64,000 nt of DNA from Endozoicomonas sp. SCSIO W0465 (GCF_023716865.1 NZ_CP092417.1:1280001-1344000), one strand, 5' to 3'; counted from the stretch's first letter, positions 39,025 through 48,678 are shown. Numbers and translations are program-made. The notes: generated by a model from the sequence alone, not told the origin.

Positions 39025-39094
39025 GGTTTATTTTTTCCCTGACGACGTTGTTTATTAAAACCGACCTGCTTCCCGGAAACGGGATAAGACAGGC

Positions 39095-40542
39095 TCACTT
39101 TTCCCAGTAACGGAAGCATTCGTTCAACGGTTGACGGTGCATGAACTGTCCATGACCCGGCTTACCGGTAAATTGTCCGTCCCGCACAATAATTTTGCCC
39201 CGTGACAGGGTCATGATCGGATAGCCCTGCAATTTCATACCTTCATAGGGGCAGTAATCCGAGCGGCCATGCATCAGTCGCTGGCTGAGTGTTACCTCTC
39301 GTTTCGGATCAATGATCACCAGGTCAGCATCGGCTCCCTCGGCGATCAGGCCTTTGCGTGGATAGAGTCCGAACAGCTGAGCCGGGCGTGTACTGACCAG
39401 TTCGACAAAATGGTTGATGGAAATGCGGTCTTTCATCACCCCTTCGGAGAAAAGCAAAGGCACACGATTCTCGACGCCGGGAATACCATTTGGACAGTAT
39501 TGGAAGCCATCCCGGCCGGCACATTTCTGCGCCATGGTAAACGCACAATGATCAGTCGCTACCGTACTGATGGTGCCATCCATTAACCCCTGCCAGAGTT
39601 GATTCTGGTGATAGCTGTCGCGCAGGGGGGGCTCATGATGTATTTCAACCCTTCATCATAAAGGTGTTCTGCCGCACCCTCCTTGTTGGCGGAACTGTTG
39701 TATTTATTGATATCCAGTGACAAATACTGTGGGCAGGTTTCGGCAAAGACGGCCTGGCCTCGCTGGTGTGCCTGGCGGATATATTCCAGGCCAATGCCAT
39801 TGGAAAGATGAACAATATAGATTGGTGCACCACCGGCGAGCGTCGCAAGGTTGATCATACGTCCAACGGCTTCGGCTTCACACTCCGGTGGACGGCTTAA
39901 TGCGTGATAAATTGGGGCATTGGAGCCTTGGGCGAGCAGCTTTTGTTTCAGAAAGCGGATAGCCCCGTCGTTTTCCGGATGAACGCAAGTGAGGGCGTTA
40001 AGCTGGTTTAACCGTTCCAGTGCCGCAAGCACCTGACTGTCATCCAGTTTGTAACCATAGGTCAGATAGAGCTTGAAGCTGGAAATCCCTTCTTCCAGCA
40101 CCATGGACTCCATCTCTTCAAGAATACTGTCGTCTATATGCTGGATGGTGCCATGGAAACTATAATCAATCACCGCCTTGTCACGGGCAAATTCGTGGTA
40201 GCGTTCCAGCTGATGATGCAGGGAGCATCCGGCAGGGCCAAAACCCATATGGTCAACAATCGTAGTGGTTCCACCGCAGGCGGCTGAAACAGTGCCGCTG
40301 TAAAAGTCATCGCAGCTCTGGGCGATGCCAACATCAATATTCAGGTGCGTATGAACGTCAACGCCGCCGGGTATGATGTAGTGACCGGCGGCGTTGATGA
40401 TTTCGACAGGTCCCTCAGGGCTGTCTTTGGGTAAATCGATATTTGGGGCAATACACTCAATAATACCGTCACGGGTCAACAGGTCCGCCCGCTCACTGGT
40501 ATCGGCATTCACCAGCGTTGCATTTTTTATAAGGACGTTCAT
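39095..40542 (-). pseudogene. hyuA: D-hydantoinase/dihydropyrimidinase HyuA, one-base frameshift
   Basis: This Zn-dependent cyclic amidohydrolase opens hydantoin or dihydropyrimidine rings. Motifs are VDVHTHLNID (metal ligands), SFKLYLTYGYK (position of the carbamylated Lys), CVHPENDG, IYIVHLSNG and VATDHCAF. The frame is broken at a run of seven C on the minus strand (plus-strand 39625-39631). Eight C would continue …YIMSPP into LRDSYHQNQLWQGLMDGT… and give a ~482-residue enzyme. Pieces are 319 (39583-40542) and 162 residues (39095-39583). The frameshift could be real, slippage-prone or a sequencing error. In E. coli hyuA follows ygeY directly; here it is the first gene before xdhA. Confidence 0.87.
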
Positions 40543-40610
40543 GGTCCCGTACCTTTTGTTGCGTTAAAGGCTTGTCAATTTGTTTGCATACAACTCGCAT
40601 ACAACCTGAG

Positions 40611-40626
40611 GGCAGGATTCAGGCCA
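40611..40626 (-). promoter_or_regulatory. candidate sigma-54 (-24/-12) promoter ahead of hyuA-xdhABC
   Basis: On the minus strand TGGCCTGAATCCTGCC has the GG-N10-GC core and TGGC/TGC halves of the sigma-54 consensus, about 70 bases before the hyuA ATG. The match is partial (four deviating positions). The presence of a sigma-54 activator gene (ygeV) in the cluster makes it plausible. Confidence 0.35.
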
Positions 40627-40869
40627 GATTTGTGCATTGCCCACCGGGTGAGATGCAATACGTTACCATGTAATGACTTGCAGCAAGTTTGTTGAAGAAA
40701 TGTCGGAAGGCACAGGGTTGTTTGAATAGCCAGGGAAACCGTAAATTTTCATAAAGCCCGTCACTATAGACAGATAACTAATACAGAAAAGCGCTAATAC
40801 CCATACAGCCAGACCTCTCGTTCCCATGCTCTGGAGGGTGTCGCAAAACCCTCCGAACACTCCGGAGAT

Positions 40870-41015
40870 CTCGTTCCCACGCTCTGCGTGGGAATGCATA
40901 CCGATCCCGCCACAAATACCATACTCGCATGAAGCCCCCGAAAACCCTGCCAGGCAGTAGCTCTTTCTCATGCTGCCAGATCCGTATGCATTCCCACGCG
41001 GAGCGTGGGAACGAG
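40870..41015. repeat. palindromic-ended MITE-like repeat, uninterrupted copy
   Basis: This 146-base unit starts CTCGTTCCCACGCTCTGCG and ends CGCGGAGCGTGGGAACGAG. The outer ~37 bases are inverted repeats, and each arm folds as a hairpin by itself. The core (CACAAATACCATACTCGCAT) is shared with 33780-34045. Related half-units occur at about 40819-40870, 53661-53692 and 25786-25838. The rest of 40543-41200 is intergenic repeat sequence without a gene. Confidence 0.8.
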
Positions 41016-41050
41016 GGTTTCGCAACACCCTCTCTGCGTGGGAACGAGTT

Positions 41051-41117
41051 GAACACCCTTCGACTCCACTCAGGATGAACGGCGATGGTACACGTCAATC
41101 TCATTGAAATGATGTAC
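41051..41117. repeat. half copy of the 20632-20796 hairpin family
   Basis: CACCCTTCGACTCCACTCAG… GTACACGTCAATCTCATTGA repeats one arm of the long inverted repeat at 20632-20796. Confidence 0.6.
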
Positions 41118-41201
41118 TGGTTAAACAACGAAACCAGCCTACTCTTACTTTATTATCATGTTGATGGATCATCTTGATAATTTTTACCTGAATCCATACT
41201 T

Positions 41202-41361
41202 GGCTCTATTTTGATTACGAACTGCTCTACAGTGAAAACTGACTGTAGGTCACGAAAAACAAGGATTGAGCAACATTACCGGACAATATGCTGACAACCT
41301 TTGTAGATAAAGGGCTTCAGCAATGTTCAACCCAGTAGCAGTCTGAAATCCTACAAGAGCC
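41202..41361 (+). repeat. 160-base MITE (ISL3-like ends), copy 1
   Basis: The unit runs from GGCTCTATTTTGATTACG to CTACAAGAGCC and is flanked by TCCATACTT on both sides. The GGCTCT…AGAGCC ends and 8-9 base duplication suggest a non-autonomous derivative of an ISL3-type element. The same unit occurs inverted at 43612-43771 with about one mismatch. Confidence 0.8.
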
Positions 41362-41550
41362 TCCATACTTTTTTGATTTTCCATAATAAAAAAACTTGAG
41401 CTTTTGATTGTTAAAGCTATTTTCCATGCTCATGAATTTCAGGTTCTGGTGTTGTTGATTGCAAACAATATTTTTTGAAAATCACCTTATCACCAAACAC
41501 CTTTTGCTTGGTCATCATTATTTTTAAAAATAAATTGAGATATCACCGGT

Positions 41551-43515
41551 ATGATAGAATCAGGGTCTTATTTGAGCCTTATGACTCAATTACCACATGA
41601 TGTTTTTCCATTAACATCTGTTGAACATTCAGGTCGTTCAGGTCGTTCAGGTGATGTTGAACCTCTCTCTACCCGGTTTGCTGATAAACTGCCCCATCAA
41701 ATTGCCGTTGAACTCAGGGAGGAAGGTACTCTGCGTGGTCTGCAAGTGAAAGAGAGGCCGGAAAGCAGGGTTGAAAGCATGGCAAAAAGATTAAAAGCAG
41801 GTCCCGTCAGCTTTATTATTCAATCAAAAGACAACAGTGTTGACTTTGATAATCGCCCTGATAATAACCACCATGTATTGATGATTACCTGCTCCTTGAA
41901 CCGACCAAAGCCGGGTTGCTTTATCTGCAGAAATGATAACGACATCATTGTCAATGTAAAAAACACGTCAGGTGATGTTTATGAAACGAAGGCAAGGGGA
42001 GGGTTCTGGGTCATTGGCGGGCAAGAGAGTGATGGGCAAGAGTGTGGCGGGCAAGAGAGTGGTGGGCAGGAAAGCGGTGGGCAGGAAAGCGGTGCCGGGG
42101 AAATTCACTGCATTCTTGATTTCGGGGGGCAGCGGGTTATGGGCTATCAACTAACGGAATCAGAGTCAACCAATGCCGGGACTGTCAGCCATCAGGTGGT
42201 TGATTCAACCCTGCAGGTAACAGGATTTATCATTCCCGGCGTGACCCATCTGGAATGCGCCGATCATGATGATGGCCGTTATCGCACACACAATGCGGTT
42301 TTTATCAATGGCGAAGCGACGCCTACCGCGCTGTTTGAACACAACTTTGAACAATGGAACAGCCATTCACAAGCCTGCAAAATGCTGTGCAGATCGATCG
42401 GTGGCGCTCTGAGCCATGCATCAAAAAATCCGGAGTTTGACCTCAGAACATTTTTGCATGCCTTTGTTGCCACCTGTATCGGTGCAGGATCGATTCTGGG
42501 AGGGGATGAAGCCGCTGCCGCCATACAGACGACGTTAGGCTTTCCCAGTACCAGTGTGCTCGGAACCCCGTCAGATAACCCCTTGTTGGAGCGGTTCAAG
42601 TATGCCGGTACCTTTATTAGCCTGGCCAGTTTTTTTGGTTTTCAGACCACGAAGAATGCCCTGGGAGTGAGTAGCCAATTTGTTGTCAACCCCTCTGAGA
42701 AACGCTGCATAACCGCAAAAATGTGGGTGATGGAAGTTTTTGGCAGTCAGATTCTGTCGATGCTTACCGTTGCCGCCTCCATTGTCGGGGGGGAGTATCT
42801 GGTTACCGGCAGCACTGAAAAAAGTAACCCCCGCAAGTTGTTTACTGACCTGTTGTTAGCCCAGACTTTTGTGCTTGGTTTGGGCGCTGCCGTGCAGTCC
42901 AGGCTTATTGACAAAGGGGTGTCTCCGGCAAAAGCATGGTTGTTTTTTGTCCTCTTTCGATTTGCTGTATTCAGAAGTGCCGTTTTGGGGGTGCAGGTGA
43001 TGACCGATTATCTGTTTGCCGATGGTCTGAAACCGGGGAAAATTCAGAGTATCGTGATCGCCAATGTCATTAATGAGCTGATGATCACTGTTCTGAGCGG
43101 GATGGCTTATCTTTCCGGAAAATCGAAAGCCACTGATGGTTCAGAAGAGCAGCTGATGGCGTATGAGCAGGATATCAGGGAATCGGTACTTGAATCTGAG
43201 GCAGCAGGTTGTCTGGACGCCTACGCCCATGATCATCAAATTGCTGTCCATCCATTGAACAGGCTCCGGTTGAATCTAAGCCGGTCAATTGATGCCGCGC
43301 CAAAATCACTCTGGAGTAAAGTTGCCTGTTACTGTTTGCATCGGAACCCACAGGGCATGCTGTCCAGAGTGGTTACCAGTCCGTTTGTCAGTGCACTCTC
43401 CGGTCAGTCAGACGCTGAATACCGCGATGTTTTGACATTGCATCAAGCATTATTAACAGATCGTTCAGTATCCCTGCCGGTCAATAAACCTCTGTTCAGG
43501 GAGACACCAGTATAA
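41551..43515 (+). CDS. hypothetical membrane protein, tandem paralogue 1 (654 residues)
   Basis: I do not recognise a family. The N-terminal ~290 residues look soluble. They include a Gly/Gln/Glu/Ser pentapeptide repeat (GGQES-type, about residues 156-181, bases ~42016-42095) that is absent from the sister protein. From about residue 300 to 525 several hydrophobic segments follow (ATCIGAGSILGG; YAGTFISLASFFGF; ILSMLTVAASIVGGEYLV; LLLAQTFVLGLGAAVQ; AWLFFVLFRFAVF; IVIANVINELMITVLSGMAYL), so it is a polytopic inner-membrane or secreted pore-like protein. There is no signal peptide. The gene is bracketed by inverted copies of a 160-base MITE and followed by a close paralogue. The genus-specific look and neighbourhood of RING-ankyrin genes hint at an effector, but nothing proves it. 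Confidence 0.72.
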   Translation: MIESGSYLSLMTQLPHDVFPLTSVEHSGRSGRSGDVEPLSTRFADKLPHQIAVELREEGTLRGLQVKERPESRVESMAKRLKAGPVSFIIQSKDNSVDFDNRPDNNHHVLMITCSLNRPKPGCFICRNDNDIIVNVKNTSGDVYETKARGGFWVIGGQESDGQECGGQESGGQESGGQESGAGEIHCILDFGGQRVMGYQLTESESTNAGTVSHQVVDSTLQVTGFIIPGVTHLECADHDDGRYRTHNAVFINGEATPTALFEHNFEQWNSHSQACKMLCRSIGGALSHASKNPEFDLRTFLHAFVATCIGAGSILGGDEAAAAIQTTLGFPSTSVLGTPSDNPLLERFKYAGTFISLASFFGFQTTKNALGVSSQFVVNPSEKRCITAKMWVMEVFGSQILSMLTVAASIVGGEYLVTGSTEKSNPRKLFTDLLLAQTFVLGLGAAVQSRLIDKGVSPAKAWLFFVLFRFAVFRSAVLGVQVMTDYLFADGLKPGKIQSIVIANVINELMITVLSGMAYLSGKSKATDGSEEQLMAYEQDIRESVLESEAAGCLDAYAHDHQIAVHPLNRLRLNLSRSIDAAPKSLWSKVACYCLHRNPQGMLSRVVTSPFVSALSGQSDAEYRDVLTLHQALLTDRSVSLPVNKPLFRETPV

Positions 43516-43611
43516 TCTGATGACGTGCAAACAATGTTATTAATGATACTGCTGAAATTACTTTTCAGAAGCACCTTTTACTTTGTCACTGTCTTTGTCG
43601 TTAAAAATAAA

Positions 43612-43771
43612 GGCTCTTGTAGGATTTCAGACTGCTACTGGGTTGAACATTGCTGAAGCCCTTTATCTACAAAGGTTGTCAGCATATTGTCCGGTAATGT
43701 TGCCCAATCCTTGTTTTTCGTGACCTACAGTCAGTTTTCACTGTAGAGCAGTTCGTAATCAAAATAGAGCC
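43612..43771 (-). repeat. 160-base MITE (ISL3-like ends), copy 2, inverted
   Basis: GGCTCTTGTAGGATTTCAG to AATCAAAATAGAGCC is the reverse complement of the unit at 41202-41361. It is flanked by the 8-base duplication AAAATAAA (43604-43611, 43772-43779). It lies between the two paralogues. Confidence 0.82.
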
Positions 43772-43795
43772 AAAATAAATTGAGATGTTATCGGT

Positions 43796-45718
43796 ATGAT
43801 CGAACCAGAAGCTTCCTTGAGCCTTAGAATCCAGTTACCACACAATTCGATGGCATTAACATCCATTGAGCGCTCAGATGAAGTAGCCGATGAAGCAGTG
43901 TCCTTCTGTCAGCAGTTTGCTGGTAAACTACCCCACCAAATCGCGGTAGATCTCAGGCAAAAAGGCACCCTGCCCGGCATGGACATGAAAGAGAGGCCGG
44001 GAAGCACGGTGGAAAGTATGGCCGAAAAATTAAAAGAAGGTCCTGTCAGCTTTACTATTCAATCAAAAATCAGCAATTGCAGCCCTGATGTTGGCTCTGA
44101 TTTTGGCTCTGATATTGGCTTTAATGACAGCCCCGATATATTGACGATTACCTGTTCCTTAAACGGGCCAAAACCAGGTTGCTTTATTGGTAAAAATGAT
44201 AATGAAATCATTGTCAAAGTGACAAGCACGTCAGGTGATACTTGTGAAACGAAGGTGAAAGGTGGTTTCTGGGTTAGTGTTGGGCAGGAAAATGAGTCCA
44301 GTGAAATATACTGTGTTCTTGATTTCGGGGAGCAGCGGGTTATGGACTATCAACTAACAGAATCAGAGTCAGCCGATGCCGCGACTGCCTGCTATCAGGT
44401 GGTTGATTCAACACTGCAGGTCAATGAATTTATCATTCCCGACGTAACCCATCTGGAACGCGCCCGTCATGATGATGGCCGTTATGGCACACACAATGCA
44501 GTTTTTGCCAATGGTGCAGCCATTCCTGCGGCACTGTTTGAGCACGACTTTGAACAATGGAATAGCTACCCGGAAGCCCGAAAAATGCTGTTCAGATGCA
44601 TCGGTGGCGCTCTGAGCCATGCATCGAAAAACCCGGAGTTTGACCTCAGAACATTTTTGCATGCCTTTGTTGCTACCTGTGTCGGTTCAGGATTGTTCTT
44701 GGGAGGTGATGAAGTCGCTGCCGCCATACAGACGGCTTCGGACTTTCCCAGTACCAGTTATCTCGGAACCCCATCGGATAACCTTTTATTGGAACGATTG
44801 AAATACGCCGGTGTATGTCTCAGCCTGGTCACCTTTTTCGGTTTTCAGACCACCAAGAATGCCCTGGGAGTCAATAGCCAATTTATTGTCAACCCCTCTG
44901 AGAAACGCTGCATAACCGCAAAAATGTGGCTGATGGAAGTGTTTGGCAGCCAGGTGCTTACCATGCTGATTGTTGCTTCCTCCATTGCCGGGGGAGAGTA
45001 TCTCGCTACCGGCAGTACTGAAAAAAGTAACCCCCGAAAACTGTTTACCGACCTGCTGTTAGCGCATACCGTTGTGCTTGGATTGGGGGCGGCCGTGCAG
45101 TCCAGACTGATTAACAAAGGGGTATCGCCAACAAAGGCATGGCTGTTTTTTTCCCTCTTTCGAGTGACCTTATTCAGAGGCGCTGCCCTGGGCGTGCAAA
45201 TGATGACCGATCATCTGTTTGCTGATGGTGTGAAACCGGGGAAAATCCAGAGTATCGTGATAGCCAATGTCATTAATGAGCTGGTAATCACTGTTTTCAG
45301 CGGGATAGCTTATCTTTCCGGGAGATCGAAAGCCACCGATGGTTCAGAAGAACAGCTGATGGCGTATGAGCAAGATATCAGGGAACCGGTAGTTGAATCC
45401 GGTTCCGTACGCTGTCTTGATACTTACGCCGGTAAGCAGCAAATTGCTGTCCATCCATTGAACCGGTTCCGGTTGAATTTAAGCCGGTCAATTGATACCG
45501 CACCAAAAACACTCTGGGGTAAAGTTGCTTATTACTGTTTGCATCGGGACCCACAGGGCATGCTGTCCAAAGTGGTCACCAGTCCATTTATCAGCGCACT
45601 CTCGGGTCAGTCAGACGCTGAATACTGTCATGTTTTGAAATTGCATCAGGCATTATTAGAAGATCGTTCAGTATCCCTGCCAGTCAACGAACCTGAATTC
45701 ATGGAGACACATCTATAA
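43796..45718 (+). CDS. hypothetical membrane protein, tandem paralogue 2 (640 residues)
   Basis: It is closely similar to the protein at 41551 across its whole length (for example KNPEFDLRTFLHAFVATC, NPSEKRCITAKMW, TEKSNPRKLFTDLLLA, IQSIVIANVINEL), with the same order of soluble N-terminal part and clustered hydrophobic segments. It lacks the GGQES repeat; instead a short acidic DVGSDFGSDIGF repeat appears around residue 100. The start context AAATAAATTGAGAT…CGGTATG is conserved between both genes. A tandem duplication is clear, but the function is unknown. The high divergence of the N-terminal part compared with the membrane part suggests different constraints or selection. Confidence 0.72.
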   Translation: MIEPEASLSLRIQLPHNSMALTSIERSDEVADEAVSFCQQFAGKLPHQIAVDLRQKGTLPGMDMKERPGSTVESMAEKLKEGPVSFTIQSKISNCSPDVGSDFGSDIGFNDSPDILTITCSLNGPKPGCFIGKNDNEIIVKVTSTSGDTCETKVKGGFWVSVGQENESSEIYCVLDFGEQRVMDYQLTESESADAATACYQVVDSTLQVNEFIIPDVTHLERARHDDGRYGTHNAVFANGAAIPAALFEHDFEQWNSYPEARKMLFRCIGGALSHASKNPEFDLRTFLHAFVATCVGSGLFLGGDEVAAAIQTASDFPSTSYLGTPSDNLLLERLKYAGVCLSLVTFFGFQTTKNALGVNSQFIVNPSEKRCITAKMWLMEVFGSQVLTMLIVASSIAGGEYLATGSTEKSNPRKLFTDLLLAHTVVLGLGAAVQSRLINKGVSPTKAWLFFSLFRVTLFRGAALGVQMMTDHLFADGVKPGKIQSIVIANVINELVITVFSGIAYLSGRSKATDGSEEQLMAYEQDIREPVVESGSVRCLDTYAGKQQIAVHPLNRFRLNLSRSIDTAPKTLWGKVAYYCLHRDPQGMLSKVVTSPFISALSGQSDAEYCHVLKLHQALLEDRSVSLPVNEPEFMETHL

Positions 45719-45742
45719 CCTGATTACATTCAAACAATTTTA

Positions 45743-45931
45743 TTGCCAATGTCATTTCAGAAACTATCTTTTCAGAATACCGTTATTATTGGGTTGGAAG
45801 CTGCCGTGCAGTCCGGGCTTATTGACAAAGGCGTATCGCCAACAAAGGCATGGTTGTTTTTTGCCCTTTTTCGATTAACTCTCGTTAACTCTAAGTACAA
45901 TCTGATTATTGGCAGATGCCAGCAGAGGTGA
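45743..45931 (+). pseudogene. decayed fragment of a third membrane-protein paralogue
   Basis: A short frame reads GLEAAVQSGLIDKGVSPTKAWLFFALFRLTL, matching about residues 430-462 of the two upstream paralogues (LGLGAAVQSRLI.KGVSPTKAWLFF). Flanking sequence is no longer alignable, so this is a remnant of a former third tandem copy. Confidence 0.7.
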
Positions 45932-45940
45932 TTGTAGATC

Positions 45941-46435
45941 ATGGATTATGATTCTTTTCAGGAAAAATATTTTTCACTGTTTCGGGATAATTTCGGTCTT
46001 ACCGAGGACGATCTTACGGTATCAGAAACCGATACCGTTATTGAAAGGGAGCTTAAGCAGTTTATCAAAGACAACCATCTGAACTCAGAAACAGAACCCC
46101 TCTCCGGTACAAGCAATCCTTCCAGTATTGATAAAGACATAAGTCAGTTGAAGCAGCTGTTAACAGGATTGCTTGAGTCGGGCGATATCGACCGGGAGGT
46201 TGTCCTTGAAGCACTCAGTTATGGACTGACAGAAATGGCCGGGTTTATTCACCACGAACCGGATCATCACTATTCATTCAGTGATCAGGAGAAGGATGAA
46301 CTGCACAATATGATGAAGACTATTCTTCAAAAGACAGAAACAGAGGAGCATCAGGCCATCTGTGAATCCCTGTTCCCGGATATGGTTAACCATCTTGAGT
46401 CTGTGGTGGCTAAAATCAGGACACCAAGGTTTTAG
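45941..46435 (+). CDS. hypothetical acidic helical protein, 164 residues
   Basis: No family is recognised. The product is strongly acidic and helical, without signal peptide or membrane segment (MDYDSFQEKYFSLFRDNFGL; ISQLKQLLTGLLESGDID; SFSDQEKDELHNMMKTILQK). GAGGTGA lies about 14 bases before the ATG. It sits between the membrane paralogues and the RING-ankyrin genes in an accessory island. It could be a small effector or chaperone-like protein, but there is no direct evidence. Confidence 0.6.
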   Translation: MDYDSFQEKYFSLFRDNFGLTEDDLTVSETDTVIERELKQFIKDNHLNSETEPLSGTSNPSSIDKDISQLKQLLTGLLESGDIDREVVLEALSYGLTEMAGFIHHEPDHHYSFSDQEKDELHNMMKTILQKTETEEHQAICESLFPDMVNHLESVVAKIRTPRF

Positions 46436-46486
46436 TGCACTCCGACGGAAAGAGGGTGTCGCAAAACCCTCGCTCCCACGCTCCGG

Positions 46487-46650
46487 AGGCTGTCGTTCAG
46501 AAAATGAAGCGGGGACGGGGGCATGCCGCATCGTATAAGCCATCAGTATTGGTCAACAGCCAAGGCTGCTCTATAAGCCCGGGAACCCCGATCGGCCAAG
46601 GGTGCAATGGGTTTACGGTGGAGCGCCTTGTGATCACTGTCCCCTTCGAA
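46487..46650 (+). repeat. ~163-base direct repeat flanking the RING-ankyrin pair, left copy
   Basis: GAGGCTGTCGTTCAGAAAAT… to …CACTGTCCCCTTCGAA is repeated with about 93% identity, same orientation, at 52009-52172. The two copies bracket both RING-ankyrin genes. Confidence 0.75.
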
Positions 46651-46749
46651 ACAAAACCGAATTTTTATCCTCAATTTTCTGCCGACCTCGCTGATAATGA
46701 GGCTTTAGCGACAGCCTTGAGACCGTGGGAACGAGGCAAGGGTACTCTA

Positions 46750-48678
46750 TTACCACTCTATGACTCGGGGGCGGTAAAAGTAGGTGAGGTCCGCCCCGGC
46801 GTTGATCAGGACTTTCAGGCACTCAGTGTGACCGTTACAGGCAGCGATGTACGCCGGGGTGGTGCCGTCGGAAGTCAGGGACGCGTTGGGGTCCGCCCCC
46901 GCGTCGACCAAGGCTTTCAAGCACTCAGTGTGACCGTTACAGGCAGCGATACTCAGCGGGGTGGCGCCGTCGGAAGTCAGGGCGGCGTTGGGGTCCGCCC
47001 CGGCGTCGATCAGGGCTTTCAGGCACTCAGTGTGACCGTTACAGGCAGCGATGAACGCCGGGGTGGCGCCATCGGAAGTCAGGGTGGCGTTGGGGTCCGC
47101 CCCGGCGTCGAGCAGGGCTTTCAGGCACCCAGTGTGACCCATCTGGGCAGCAATGTAAGCCGGGGTGACGCCGGAAGTCAAGGCGGCGTTGGGGTCCGCC
47201 CCGGCGTCGATCAGGGCTTTCAGGCACAGAATGTGACCGTTCTGGGCAGCGATGTACGCCGGGGTGTCGCCATCGGAAGTCAGGGCGGCGTTGGGGTCTG
47301 CCCCGGCGTCGATCAGGGCTTTCAGGCACAGAATGTGACCGTTACAGGCAGCGATGAACGCCGGGGTGGCGCCGGAAATCAGGGCTGCGTTGGGGTCCGC
47401 CCCGGCGTCGATCAGGGCTTTCAGGCACAGAATGTGACCGTTCTGGGCAGCGATGAACGCCGGGGTGGCGCCGGAAGTCAGTGCGGCGTTGGGGTCTGCC
47501 CCGGTATCGATCAGGGCTTTCAGGCACAGAATGTGACCGTTCTGGGCAGCGATGTACGCTGGGGTGTCGCCGGAAATCCGGGCGGCGTTGGGGTTCGCCC
47601 CGGCATCGATCAGGGCTTCCAGGCACTCAGTGTGACCGTTACAGGCAGCGATGTACGCCGGGGTGGTACCGTCGGAAGTCCGGGCGGCGTTGGGGTCCGC
47701 CCCGGTGTCGATCAGGGCTTTCAGGCACTCAGTGTGACCGTTACAGGCAGCGATGCTCACCGGGGTGGCGCCGTCGGAAGTCCGGGCGGCGTCGGGGTTC
47801 GCCCCCGCGTCGATCAGGGCTTTCAGGCACTCAGTGTGACCATTACAGGCAGCGATGCTCAGCGGGGTGGCGCCGTCGGAAGTCCGGGCAGCGTCGGGGT
47901 TCGCCCCCGCGTCGATCAGGGCTTTCAGGCACTCAGTGTGACCCTCATGGGCAGCGATGAACGCCGGGGTGGCGCCGGAAGTCAGTGCGGCGTTGGGGTC
48001 CGCCCCGGCGTCGATCAGGGCTTGCAGGCACTCAATGTGACCCTTCTGGGCAGCGATGTACGCCGGGGTGGCGCCGGAAGTCAGGGCGACGTTGGGGTCC
48101 GCCCCGGTGTCGATCAGGGCTCTCAGGCACTCAGTGTTATCCTCCTGGGCAGCGATGTACACCGGGGTGGCGCCGTCGGAAGTCAGGGCGGCGTTGGGGT
48201 CCGCCCCGGCGTCGATCAGGGCTTTCAGGAACTCGGTGTGACCGTTACAGGCAGCCATGCACATAAGATTAATACTCTCGCCGGACACGGCAGACCGGAA
48301 TGTCTGCCGGACAATCCCTGGATCAAGTACCAACAATCTCTGCAATGCCTTGAGATCACCTGTACGGGCGGCCTGCAAAGGCAAGGGCTCACAGTAAGGG
48401 GAATCTTCATAGAGGCGAGCACCCGTCTCACGTACCAGAGGCAACGCCTCTTGCCGGCATAGCGCACAACTCCGTGTGGCGACACCCTTCTTTTGCTGTT
48501 CGTCGAACCACCTGGAAAGACAGCTAAGATCGTAGCGATGGCCACAGTCGGTTTTGACAACCGTGGGCGCCACAGTACGACCATGAAAAGCCTCAAGACA
48601 AATAACACAGGTATTATGCTCTGTAGGCGCATTCGTATCTGTAGGAATGTGAAAAGGCGATCCGACAACAGTATCCAT
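46750..48678 (-). CDS. RING-finger/ankyrin-repeat protein, ~15 repeats (putative E3 ubiquitin ligase effector)
   Basis: An N-terminal RING-like zinc finger comes first (full-frame residues 26-76: CVICLE…TDCGHRYDLSCLSRW…CALC). The fifth zinc-ligand position, normally His or Cys, is Asp. A ~60-residue linker with PLPLQAARTGDLKALQRLL (a degenerate ankyrin) follows, then about 15 ankyrin repeats of 33-34 residues with consensus GHTECLKALIDAGADPNAAL.SDGATPAYIAACN. In eukaryotes RING plus ankyrin marks E3 ubiquitin ligases; in bacteria it suggests a host-delivered effector. The frame is open from TTG 48684, but ATG 48678 (MDTVVG) is preferred. A long open frame on the other strand over the same repeats is an artefact of the repeat composition. 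It has a longer paralogue upstream (49120-51864). Confidence 0.87.
   Translation of the reverse strand: MDTVVGSPFHIPTDTNAPTEHNTCVICLEAFHGRTVAPTVVKTDCGHRYDLSCLSRWFDEQQKKGVATRSCALCRQEALPLVRETGARLYEDSPYCEPLPLQAARTGDLKALQRLLVLDPGIVRQTFRSAVSGESINLMCMAACNGHTEFLKALIDAGADPNAALTSDGATPVYIAAQEDNTECLRALIDTGADPNVALTSGATPAYIAAQKGHIECLQALIDAGADPNAALTSGATPAFIAAHEGHTECLKALIDAGANPDAARTSDGATPLSIAACNGHTECLKALIDAGANPDAARTSDGATPVSIAACNGHTECLKALIDTGADPNAARTSDGTTPAYIAACNGHTECLEALIDAGANPNAARISGDTPAYIAAQNGHILCLKALIDTGADPNAALTSGATPAFIAAQNGHILCLKALIDAGADPNAALISGATPAFIAACNGHILCLKALIDAGADPNAALTSDGDTPAYIAAQNGHILCLKALIDAGADPNAALTSGVTPAYIAAQMGHTGCLKALLDAGADPNATLTSDGATPAFIAACNGHTECLKALIDAGADPNAALTSDGATPLSIAACNGHTECLKALVDAGADPNASLTSDGTTPAYIAACNGHTECLKVLINAGADLTYFYRPRVIEW

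Noticed and set aside
46487..46650. Possible short coding sequence (FEGDSDHKALHRKPIAPLAD) in the direct repeat, minus strand
   Set aside because: Only ~35 codons with no start in either copy and amino-acid changes without a coding pattern; kept as a repeat.
46435..48462. 675-codon plus-strand frame with GVDQGFQALSVTVTGSD repeats
   Set aside because: It is the antisense reading of the ankyrin array; the minus strand has the RING motif and the canonical ankyrin consensus.
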